Assembly (NCBI RefSeq): GCF_029223885.1
Contig: NZ_CP119410.1
Coordinates: forward strand, 124,001 to 188,000
DNA: 64,000 nucleotides
Source of the DNA: Pararhizobium gei
GTDB taxonomy: Bacteria > Pseudomonadota > Alphaproteobacteria > Rhizobiales > Rhizobiaceae
Direction of reading: 5' to 3'
The translations under genes were made by a program, and so were the position numbers. Positions within the stretch are counted from its first letter, which is position 1. Every line of letters starts with the position of its first letter. Positions 53,111 through 60,657 of this stretch are shown here, one piece after another. The notes beneath the pieces were generated by a model. The model was not told where the DNA came from. It was given only the letters and a program-made list of their open reading frames with translations, and ran no database searches.

Positions 53111-54940
53111 ATGGCCGCCATTGTATCTGACGATGCCGTATCGGCCGGCCGGGACACGATCCTGGTTCGCAACGTCAAGAAATATTTCGGCCCGACCCGC
53201 GCGCTGGACGGGGCCTCGTTTTCGGCGCGCGCCGGAGAGATCCATGCGATCGTCGGCGGCAATGGCTGCGGCAAGAGCACCATGGCCAAGGTCGTCTCCG
53301 GCATTCTTCCGGTCGACAGCGGCACCGTCTCCATTCTGGGCGAAACGCCCTCCACACCCGCCGAGAGCCGGGCGCTGGGCATCTCGACGGTCTATCAGGA
53401 AGTGATGGTGGCCGACGAAAGCTCGGTGGTCGACAATATCTTCATGGGTGCCGACCGCCTTTTTGCCAAGACCCTTTCGCAGGAGCGCAAGGTGGCGCGG
53501 GCCAGCGAACTGATGGAGGAACTGGCCGGCGAGCCGGTCGATCCGCATGCCCTGGTTGGCACGCTTCCTCTCGGCCTCAAGCAGTGGATCACCATTGCCC
53601 GCGCGCTTCTCTCGGAGCCAAAGATACTCATCCTCGACGAAAGCTCGGCGGCGCTCGATTTCGACAGCACGGAACGTCTGTTTTCGAAAATGCGGGCCTT
53701 GCGGGATCGCGGCACGACGGTGCTGATCGTTACGCACCGGATCGCGGAACTGATTCGCATCTCGGACCGCGCCACCGTGCTGCGCGACGGCCGCGATGTC
53801 GGCGTCCTTGAAAAATCCGAAATTACCGAAAAAAACCTGCTGGCGCTGATGACCGGCGAGAACCGGAGTGCCGGGCACCATAGCGCGGTCGCGCCGCAGC
53901 CGAAGACGGCGGAGCGGGCGCTGAAGGCGCGGGGCCTGGCGATCTGGCCGGAGGGCCGGTCCTTCGATTTCGACCTGCGCCGCGGTGAAATCGTCGGCGT
54001 CGCCGGTCTGGACGGGCAGGGGCAGGATGCGTTCGTGCGGGTTCTGGCCGGTGTAATGCCGGCCGCACGCGGCCTCGTGCAGGTCTCCGACCGCCACGAT
54101 AACTGGCAGCCGGTCCGCACTCTGGCGGAGGCCGTCAAGGGCCGCATCGCCTATGTCTCCGGCGACCGCAAGCGCGAGGGGATTTTCGCCTCGCTCTCGA
54201 TCTTCGAGAACATGGCGATGCCGCTCTACCGCGAAAAGAAACGCGGCGGCATTCTCGGCATCATCGATCGCGCAACGCTCGGCACCATCTTCAAACGCGA
54301 AGCCGACAACCTTCTGATCAAGTTCGGCCAGAAGGAAGACCGGATCACCTCGCTCTCCGGCGGAAATCAGCAGAAGGTTCTGATCGGTCGCGGCTTTGCC
54401 ATGCGACCGGATGTCATCGTTCTCAACGACCCCGCGCGCGGGATCGATGTCGGCGCCAAGGCCGAACTCTACAAGCATCTCCGCACCTTCGCCGACGAAG
54501 GCCGGGCGGTGGTCTACATGTCCTCGGAAATCGAGGAATTTCTCGGCTTCGCCACCCGCGTCATCGTCTTTCGCGACGGCGCGCCGTTCGATGCCTTCGA
54601 CGGGCGCAAGCTCGATCCGAAACAGGTTCTCGAGGCGATGTTCGGGCAAACGACCGGCCAGGGCCTCTCGACCCAATACGGCCTGACGCGCGGGCGCGCC
54701 GACGCTGCGCCCGCCGATACCGCGCTTGCCGGCTCCGGAGATGGCGTCCGGGTGCGCGTCGAGGTGCCGGAAGCCATCAGGGCGCAGATGCAGGCTGCAA
54801 CCGGACGTCTTCCGCAATCCCAGGTGCCGGTGGAGAGGCTGGTGGCGGCGGTCGCGAGCGATGTGAAGCTCGCGCCCAAGACCATTCGCGTCGTCGAGTT
54901 CGACAACGAGGGACGCAAGCGGGCGGAGGGTGCACGATGA
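53111..54940 (+). CDS. CUT2 ABC transporter double ATP-binding protein with C-terminal extension
   Basis: 609 residues. Tandem nucleotide-binding domains as in RbsA: first Walker A GGNGCGKST, Walker B ILILDESSAALD; second, degenerate Walker A (GLDGQGQDAF), signature LSGGNQQKVLIGRGF, and the tail ARGIDVGAKAELYKHLR. After about residue 515 an extra ~95-residue tail follows that normal RbsA (about 500) lacks, ending RVVEFDNEGRKRAEG. No strong ribosome site before the ATG at 53111, but the start context (MAAIVSDD) fits. Overlaps the first permease by four bases. Confidence 0.92.
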   Translation: MAAIVSDDAVSAGRDTILVRNVKKYFGPTRALDGASFSARAGEIHAIVGGNGCGKSTMAKVVSGILPVDSGTVSILGETPSTPAESRALGISTVYQEVMVADESSVVDNIFMGADRLFAKTLSQERKVARASELMEELAGEPVDPHALVGTLPLGLKQWITIARALLSEPKILILDESSAALDFDSTERLFSKMRALRDRGTTVLIVTHRIAELIRISDRATVLRDGRDVGVLEKSEITEKNLLALMTGENRSAGHHSAVAPQPKTAERALKARGLAIWPEGRSFDFDLRRGEIVGVAGLDGQGQDAFVRVLAGVMPAARGLVQVSDRHDNWQPVRTLAEAVKGRIAYVSGDRKREGIFASLSIFENMAMPLYREKKRGGILGIIDRATLGTIFKREADNLLIKFGQKEDRITSLSGGNQQKVLIGRGFAMRPDVIVLNDPARGIDVGAKAELYKHLRTFADEGRAVVYMSSEIEEFLGFATRVIVFRDGAPFDAFDGRKLDPKQVLEAMFGQTTGQGLSTQYGLTRGRADAAPADTALAGSGDGVRVRVEVPEAIRAQMQAATGRLPQSQVPVERLVAAVASDVKLAPKTIRVVEFDNEGRKRAEGAR

Positions 54941-56331
54941 GCCAGCCCCTGTCCGGAACCGCGCCCCGAAAGGCCGCCGCGCAAACCGAAGCGCAGGGCG
55001 GGCGCTCCAACCCCTTCCTGCTGATGCCGATCACTCTGTTCTTCGCGCTGCTCGCGCTGGCCGTCCTGCGCTCGCCGAGCCTTATGACGTCGTCGGGCAT
55101 CGGCGCGGCCATCATCGTCGCGACGCCTCTGATCCTCGCGACCTACGCCCTGATGGCCTCCGCCATCTCCGGGCGCGGAACGGTGGACCTGTCGATCGGG
55201 CCGCTGATCGGCTTCATCAACGTGACGCTGATCCAGCTTCATGGCGCGGGCCTGCTCGAAAATCCGATCGCCGTCTTCCTCTATGCCATGGCGGTCGGCG
55301 CGCTCTATCAGTTCGTCTTCTCGCTGATCGTCATCTTCGTGCGCGTCCAGCCGATCATCGTATCGCTGTCGGGCTATCTGGCGCTGACCGGCATCAACCT
55401 CGTCATCCTGCCGCGACCCGGCGGCGTAGCACCGCCTTTCATGGCAGAATGGGGCTATGGGACCACGATCTTCTCGCCGATCCTCGTCATTCTGCTTCTG
55501 GCATCCGCCGCCTGGCTGCTGTTCACCGCGACCGCCTTCTACACGCATCTCCGGCTGATGGGATCGGACGAGCGGGCTGCCTACACATCCGGCGTGCCGA
55601 TTACCATCGTCCGCATCGGCGCGCATCTGATTTCGGGATGTTTCGCCGGCCTCGCGGCGATCTGCTTCACGGCGCTGATCGCGTCCGGCGATCCCTCGCA
55701 GGGCACGACCTATACGCTGATCGCCGTCACGGCGCTGGTTCTCGGCGGTGCGTCGCTGGCCGGCGGGCGGGGCGGGGTGTTCGGATCGGCGCTGGGCGCG
55801 CTCAACCTCTATCTCATCACTTTCGTGCTGGCGACGTTCAACTTCGGCACGGTGCAGAGCTTCGTCACCAATCTCGCCTACGGCACGATCCTGGTCGTCT
55901 CGCTGCTCCTGACGCTGCTGATCCCGGTCATCCAGCGCTATATCCGCAATTTCTCGCCGCTGCTCTATTTCGTCGCCCTGTCGGTCGTCGTCCTCGGCGT
56001 CATCCTGCATGCGACCTTTGACTATGCCGCACTTGGCGCGGCCGGCGCTTTCCTGCCGGGACCGCTCGACATGCAGGCAGCGCTGACCGGCCCGCTGGAA
56101 ATCGCCACGCTGTCGTCCGCCACCGAAGCCCTGCGGCTTTCCGCGGCACCGCTCGTCCTGTCCGCGCTGCTTCTGGTGGTCATCGCGGTCTTTCTCCGGC
56201 TGGCGCTCGGCCAGTCCGATCGCCGGACCATCGCGCCCGCCGTCGCCGTCATCGTGGCGGCGCTCGTGCTGGCCGGAGCCTATGCGGTCTCCGACACGGT
56301 CGGCAGCCCAGACGTGGAGGTCAGCGAGTGA
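54937..56331 (+). CDS. CUT2 ABC transporter permease, long form, first copy
   Basis: 464 residues, about 130 longer than RbsC. The RbsC core is recognisable (ISGRGTVDLSIGPLIGFINVTLI; MGSDERAAYTSGVPITIVRIGAHLISGCFAGLAAI; LGGASLAGGRGGVFGSALGALN). Three or so extra hydrophobic segments form the C-terminal third. Coupled by overlaps to the ATPase and the second permease. Confidence 0.9.
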   Translation: MSQPLSGTAPRKAAAQTEAQGGRSNPFLLMPITLFFALLALAVLRSPSLMTSSGIGAAIIVATPLILATYALMASAISGRGTVDLSIGPLIGFINVTLIQLHGAGLLENPIAVFLYAMAVGALYQFVFSLIVIFVRVQPIIVSLSGYLALTGINLVILPRPGGVAPPFMAEWGYGTTIFSPILVILLLASAAWLLFTATAFYTHLRLMGSDERAAYTSGVPITIVRIGAHLISGCFAGLAAICFTALIASGDPSQGTTYTLIAVTALVLGGASLAGGRGGVFGSALGALNLYLITFVLATFNFGTVQSFVTNLAYGTILVVSLLLTLLIPVIQRYIRNFSPLLYFVALSVVVLGVILHATFDYAALGAAGAFLPGPLDMQAALTGPLEIATLSSATEALRLSAAPLVLSALLLVVIAVFLRLALGQSDRRTIAPAVAVIVAALVLAGAYAVSDTVGSPDVEVSE

Positions 56332-57695
56332 TGGAAAACCTGCCGCAGCCCAGTCTCCCGGCGCTCATCCTCGGCCTTGTGACCGGCCTCGTCCTCACCG
56401 CCATCGGCGTGGGCTTCGGCTTTGCGCAGGGGCTGACCGTCCAGATCATCATCCTGTCGGCCATTGCCACTCTCATCCTGTTCGTCTGGGGCTGGCGCTA
56501 CGTCCTCGGCCTCTTCCTGAGACGAGCGCCGGATACGGTCACCGACGGTCCCAGCCCCTTGAGACAGGCGTGGAACCAGTATCGCTGGCCGCTGTTCGGG
56601 CTGGCGCTGATCCTGCTGGCCTTTCTCGTGCTGTCGCTGACGGTCGAGGGCTTCTTCAACATCTGGAACGTGCTGTCCCTGTTCATCCTTCTGGGCATTC
56701 TCGTCCTGACACGGACGCTCGGCCGCCAGTTTCAGCAGAATCGCTCCGCCTTCATCGGCATCATGGTGCTGGCCGGCCTGTTTTCCGTCGGATCGATGAA
56801 CATCGAAGGCTTCGCATCCGGCAACAATATCAAGTCGATGCTGCTTTTCGCGTCCTTCCTCGGGCTCGCCTCCATCGGGCAGACGCTGGTCGCCCTTCTC
56901 GGCGGTCTCGACCTGTCGATACCCTTCATCATCGGTGCTGCGAATGTCGGGCTTCTCTATCTTATCAGCCTTGGCGTTCCGCCCTGGCTTGCAACGATCG
57001 TCGTGCTGGCGATCGGCGCGACGCTCGGCGTCATCAATGGGTTCCTCAGCTACAAGCTACAGGGCCAGGCGCTTATCGTGACGCTCGGAACCGGTTTCGC
57101 GATTTCGGGCGGCGTACAGATCGTCACCTCGATCGGTTCGCAATATTCCGGCAACGTCTTCGGCACCGTGCCAGCCTGGCTTGCCAATCTCTCGGCCATG
57201 AACGGCACCACGTTCGGCCTGCCGTTCCCGCCGGTCATCGCCATATGGGGCGTGATCGCGCTCATCCTCATCGTCGGCATGCGCCTCACCGTCTACGGCC
57301 GGTTTCTCTATGCCCTCGGCGTCAACCGGACGTCGGCCAGCCGGGTGATGATTTCCGAAATGCGCTACTGGGTCATCGCCTATGCGCTGTCCGGTTTCTT
57401 CGCTGCCATGACCGGCAGCCTGCTGCTCGGCTGGTCGGGCGGCGGCTTCATCGGGGTCGGCGACCAGTATCTGTTCCTGACGCTGGCGGCCGTCGTCGTC
57501 GGCGGGACCTCGCTTCTGGGCGGGGCAGGCGGCTACGGCTTCACCGTCATCGGCGTGCTCGTCCTGCAGGTGCTTTCGAGTTTTCTCGTCGGCATCGGCC
57601 TCAAGTTCGAGTGGCAGCAATTCATCTTCGGCCTGCTGATCCTGCCAATGGTCGCGCTCTACGCCCGCTCTCCACACATCCGAACACAGATCTGA
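56331..57695 (+). CDS. CUT2 ABC transporter permease, long form, second copy
   Basis: 454 residues from the ATG at 56331 (TGATG overlap with the previous stop). About 100 residues with three hydrophobic segments precede the RbsC-type core (LVALLGGLDLSIPFIIGAANVGLL; GVNRTSASRVMISEMRYWVIAYALSGFFAAMTGSLLLG; GGTSLLGGAGGYGFTVIGV). So the two permeases carry extra membrane helices at opposite ends, suggesting a heterodimer with an enlarged membrane part. Confidence 0.9.
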   Translation: MENLPQPSLPALILGLVTGLVLTAIGVGFGFAQGLTVQIIILSAIATLILFVWGWRYVLGLFLRRAPDTVTDGPSPLRQAWNQYRWPLFGLALILLAFLVLSLTVEGFFNIWNVLSLFILLGILVLTRTLGRQFQQNRSAFIGIMVLAGLFSVGSMNIEGFASGNNIKSMLLFASFLGLASIGQTLVALLGGLDLSIPFIIGAANVGLLYLISLGVPPWLATIVVLAIGATLGVINGFLSYKLQGQALIVTLGTGFAISGGVQIVTSIGSQYSGNVFGTVPAWLANLSAMNGTTFGLPFPPVIAIWGVIALILIVGMRLTVYGRFLYALGVNRTSASRVMISEMRYWVIAYALSGFFAAMTGSLLLGWSGGGFIGVGDQYLFLTLAAVVVGGTSLLGGAGGYGFTVIGVLVLQVLSSFLVGIGLKFEWQQFIFGLLILPMVALYARSPHIRTQI

Positions 57696-57705
57696 GGACA
57701 TCTCC

Positions 57706-57741
57706 ATGAAACATATCACGATCCGCAAAGGGGGACATTGA
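57706..57741 (+). CDS. 11-residue leader ORF before the opsin gene
   Basis: MKHITIRKGGH, with GAGGA eight bases before its ATG and a stop one base before the opsin ATG. The opsin's ribosome site (AGGGGG) lies inside it. This could couple translation of the opsin to the upstream permease, or be chance. Too short to judge by composition. Confidence 0.3.
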   Translation: MKHITIRKGGH

Positions 57742-57742
57742 A

Positions 57743-58444
57743 ATGGCGGTGTTTCAGACAACCGACCTGACCGCGGCGAGCTATTCGGTGGCGCTGTTCG
57801 GGCTGGCCGCAACGACGATCCTGCTTCTCATGGGAACGGCCTGGGTGGGGCGGACATGGAAAGTGCCGATCGCGCTCTGCGCCATCGCCGCCCTCGTCGG
57901 CATCGGCGCGACCTTCGAGGGACGCGCGGCATGGGCCGCCAACGGCAGCGTGCCGATCGTCTATCACTATGTCGGCTGGATGGTCTCCATGCCGCTGCAG
58001 ATCATGGCCATGTTCTTCTTTGCCCGGACGGCCGGCAAGTTGGGTGCCGGTTTGTTCTGGCGCCTGCTGATCGTTGCCGTGCTGATGGTGTTCGTGCGCT
58101 ATCTCGGCGAGGCCGGCTTCATGCATCCGACGCTCGCCTTCCTGATCGGCCTCGTCTTCTGGCTCTACATTCTCGGTGAGTTGTATTTCGGGCAGATGGA
58201 CGATGTGGTCCGGTCCTCCACCGGGGACTATCTGCGGCGCGGATATTTCTGGCTGAGGCTGATCGTCACCATCGGCTGGGCGATCTATCCGCTCGGCAAT
58301 TTCCTGACCGCCTTCGCAGGCATTCCCGACGATGGCAGCCTGACGGTCGCCTATAACGTCGCCGACATTCTCAACCGCATGGCCTTCGGCATCGCCATCC
58401 TTGCCACCGGCGCGCTCATTTCCAACGAGGTGCGCCATGCGTAA
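57743..58444 (+). CDS. proteorhodopsin-family protein lacking the retinal-binding lysine
   Basis: 233 residues, seven hydrophobic helices. Similarity to proteorhodopsin is clear in helices C-G: YHYVGWMVSMPLQIM (C), RYLGEAGFMHPTLAFLIG (D/E), FWLYILGELYFGQ (E), IGWAIYPLGNF (F), TVAYNVADILNRMAFG (G). The Schiff-base Lys (position 231 in green proteorhodopsin) is Arg212, and helix G has no lysine at all; Lys40 and Lys99, in loops, are the only lysines. The proton acceptor Asp97 is Gly78, Arg94 is His75, Thr101 is Ser82, and the donor Glu108 is Ala89, while Trp179, Tyr182, Pro183 and Asp208 are kept. It cannot be a normal light-driven pump. It sits between the ABC permeases and a flotillin gene, with AGGGGG eight bases before its ATG. 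Confidence 0.88.
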   Translation: MAVFQTTDLTAASYSVALFGLAATTILLLMGTAWVGRTWKVPIALCAIAALVGIGATFEGRAAWAANGSVPIVYHYVGWMVSMPLQIMAMFFFARTAGKLGAGLFWRLLIVAVLMVFVRYLGEAGFMHPTLAFLIGLVFWLYILGELYFGQMDDVVRSSTGDYLRRGYFWLRLIVTIGWAIYPLGNFLTAFAGIPDDGSLTVAYNVADILNRMAFGIAILATGALISNEVRHA

Positions 58445-58492
58445 CGCACGTCGCCTGCCCGCCACCCCCGCACCTTCAGAAGGAGAACGTCC

Positions 58493-60157
58493 ATGAACGG
58501 CGCAAACGTCATTGCCATCATCATTCTCGCCGCGATCGTCATCGCCGTCGCGGCCTATCTCCTGCACTGGCTGTACCGGCGCTCAACCAAGGATGTCAGC
58601 TTCGTGCGCACCGGCTTCGGCGGCGAAAAGGTCGTCATGGGCGGGGGCGCGCTGGTGCTGCCGATCCTGCACGACCTGACCGAGGTCAACATGAACACGC
58701 TCCGGCTGGAAGTGACGCGCGCCCGCGAAAAGTCGCTTATCACCAAGGACAGGATGCGTGTCGAACTGACCGTCGAGTTCTACGTCCGCGTCGCCCCCAA
58801 TGACGATGCAGTCGCCACGGCTGCGCGCAGCCTGGGCAATCGCACCATGAATGCCGAGCAGCTGAAGGACCTCATCCAGGGCCGGTTCGTCGATGCCATG
58901 GGTGCCGCCGCCGCCAAGATGACGCTGGAACAGATCCACGAAAACCGGCAGGCCTTCGTGCGCGAGGTGAAGACCGAAGTGGCGGACAGCCTCGAACTCG
59001 ACGGGCTGGAGCTGGAATCCGTCTCGCTCACCTCGCTCGACCAGGCGGATATCAAGCTGTTCGATCCTTCCAACACGTTCGACGCGGAAGGCCTGACGCT
59101 TCTGACCGAGCAGATCGAAAGCCGCAAGAAGAAGCGCAACGATATCGAGAAGGATACCGCCGTCGCCATTCGCGCCAAGAACCTGGAAGCGGAAAAGCGC
59201 AGCCTCGATATCCAGCGCGACAGCGAATATGCGCGCATGGTCCACGAAGCCGAGGTTTCCATCCAGCGCGCCACGCGGAAATCCGAGATCGCTGCCGAGA
59301 ACGCGGTACGGGAACGCGAGATCGAATCGGTGAAGATCCGCGAACGGGAAACCGTCGAGCGGACGCGGATCGAGATGGAGCGCCAGATCGAGATGCTGGA
59401 GATCAAGCGCCGCGAAACCGTACAGATCGAGGAGCAGGCGCTGGATATCGCCGTGTCGCTCAAGTCGAAGCAGCGATCGGAGGCCCAGACGGAGGCCGAG
59501 AATGCACGGGCGTCGATGGTCGAGGCGCAGGAACGCGTCCAGACCATCCGCGACACCGAGGTCGCCAATCGTCAGAAGGCGATCGAACTGATCGACGCCG
59601 AGCGTGTGGCGGAAGCGGACGGCGCCCGTCAGCGCATCTCGGCACAGGCGGAAAAGGCAGCGGCGCAGGATCTCGCCGATGCCGACCGCATCACCGTGGC
59701 CGCACTAGAAGAGCGGCTTCGGGTCGAGGCCGACGGCAAGCAGAAGCTCAACGTCGCCGAGAACCTGCGGTCCGACAGCAGCCGCAAATCCGCGCTGCAC
59801 AAGGCCCTGGTCGAAAACCTTCCCGCCATCATCCGCGAAAGCGTCAAGCCGATGGAGCGGATCGAGGGCATCAAGATCCTTCACGTCGAAGGCCTGCCGG
59901 GTCTGTCGGGCGCTGTGGGAAGCGGCGGCCCGATCGGCGCCGAACCGTCAGGCCCACGGGACGGCAATCTGGCCGAACAGGTGGTCAGTTCCGCCTTGCG
60001 CTACCGCACGCAGGCGCCGTTCGTCGATACGCTGCTGGGAGAGATTGGGCTGACGGGCGATACGATCCACAGGGCCCATACGCTCAGTGACCTGTCGAAG
60101 ATCGTCTATACCGAACCCTCGGCGCCGGAGCCGCGCGCCAAGGGCAAGGGCAACTGA
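58493..60157 (+). CDS. flotillin-like SPFH-domain membrane protein
   Basis: 554 residues. One N-terminal membrane segment (about 5-27), an SPFH domain (RTGFGGEKVVMGGGALVLPILHDLTEVNMNTLRLEVTR, KDRMRVELTVEFYVRVAP), then a long charged coiled coil (about 210-440) rich in Glu-Arg-Ala repeats, and a flotillin-type C-terminus. Such proteins oligomerise at the membrane and organise functional microdomains that gather transporters or receptors. In this operon it could cluster the ABC transporter, opsin-like protein and symporter. AGAAGGAGAA precedes the ATG. Confidence 0.92.
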   Translation: MNGANVIAIIILAAIVIAVAAYLLHWLYRRSTKDVSFVRTGFGGEKVVMGGGALVLPILHDLTEVNMNTLRLEVTRAREKSLITKDRMRVELTVEFYVRVAPNDDAVATAARSLGNRTMNAEQLKDLIQGRFVDAMGAAAAKMTLEQIHENRQAFVREVKTEVADSLELDGLELESVSLTSLDQADIKLFDPSNTFDAEGLTLLTEQIESRKKKRNDIEKDTAVAIRAKNLEAEKRSLDIQRDSEYARMVHEAEVSIQRATRKSEIAAENAVREREIESVKIRERETVERTRIEMERQIEMLEIKRRETVQIEEQALDIAVSLKSKQRSEAQTEAENARASMVEAQERVQTIRDTEVANRQKAIELIDAERVAEADGARQRISAQAEKAAAQDLADADRITVAALEERLRVEADGKQKLNVAENLRSDSSRKSALHKALVENLPAIIRESVKPMERIEGIKILHVEGLPGLSGAVGSGGPIGAEPSGPRDGNLAEQVVSSALRYRTQAPFVDTLLGEIGLTGDTIHRAHTLSDLSKIVYTEPSAPEPRAKGKGN

Positions 60158-60166
60158 ATACGCCAG

Positions 60167-60196
60167 GGGACCGGGCGGCGCACGCCGCCCGGTCCC
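60167..60196. terminator. strong 13-base-pair hairpin between the flotillin gene and the next gene
   Basis: GGGACCGGGCGGC (60167-60179) and GCCGCCCGGTCCC (60184-60196) form a perfect stem with loop GCAC. It begins ten bases after the flotillin stop. There is no T-run, so it could be a partial terminator or an RNA-stability element separating the upstream and downstream parts of the operon. Confidence 0.55.
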
Positions 60197-60231
60197 GGTC
60201 CTTCCATGAATTTTCCGCTGGAGCCTGAACG

Positions 60232-60657
60232 ATGCTTTCGCCTCTTCCGATCGTCGAACGCAGCATCCTTGTCTTTTCGACATGGGCCGTCCTCGGCTTC
60301 CTCGGCCTCGGCCTTCTGCTGGAAGGACTGACGCGCGACAGCGTCACGCTGTCATCGCTCGGCGTCGGCGGCATCGTTCTTGCCTTCGTGGTCCACATCG
60401 TCATCAACGGCGTGTTCGACACCGGTTTTTCGCCCGGTGAAACGGCCCTTGGCATTGGCGCCTACGGGTTGCTGGGGCTGGTCTTCGTCATCGGCGCCAT
60501 AACCGGGGAAACGACCATGGCGGACTTCTATTCCGGGCTTATCTTCTTCGGCGTGCTGGCCTTGGGGTTCCTGACCTATCTGTTCACCCGGCATGGATTG
60601 CGCGGAGCGTTCTCGCGCTTCCACGTGAAGCCCGCCTCGCTCGGTGAGGGCGCATAA
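60232..60657 (+). CDS. small four-helix membrane protein of unknown family
   Basis: 141 residues with four predicted membrane helices (about 10-30, 42-62, 73-93, 101-121) and a short basic C-terminal tail (RHGLRGAFSRFHVKP). I do not recognise the family. Its stop overlaps the start of the symporter-family gene (TAATG), so it is probably a partner of that protein. Confidence 0.75.
   Translation: MLSPLPIVERSILVFSTWAVLGFLGLGLLLEGLTRDSVTLSSLGVGGIVLAFVVHIVINGVFDTGFSPGETALGIGAYGLLGLVFVIGAITGETTMADFYSGLIFFGVLALGFLTYLFTRHGLRGAFSRFHVKPASLGEGA

Noticed and set aside
53003..54817. 604-residue minus-strand frame
   Set aside because: It is the antisense shadow of the ABC ATPase gene; composition is His/Arg/Asp-rich with no domain.
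54514..56010. 498-residue minus-strand frame
   Set aside because: Antisense of the ABC ATPase and permease genes, extremely rich in Asp, Arg and Gln; no recognisable family.
57743..58444. Reading the opsin gene as a functional light-driven proton pump or as a heliorhodopsin
   Set aside because: The retinal lysine and the proton acceptor and donor residues are all replaced, and the helix motifs match proteorhodopsin, not heliorhodopsin.
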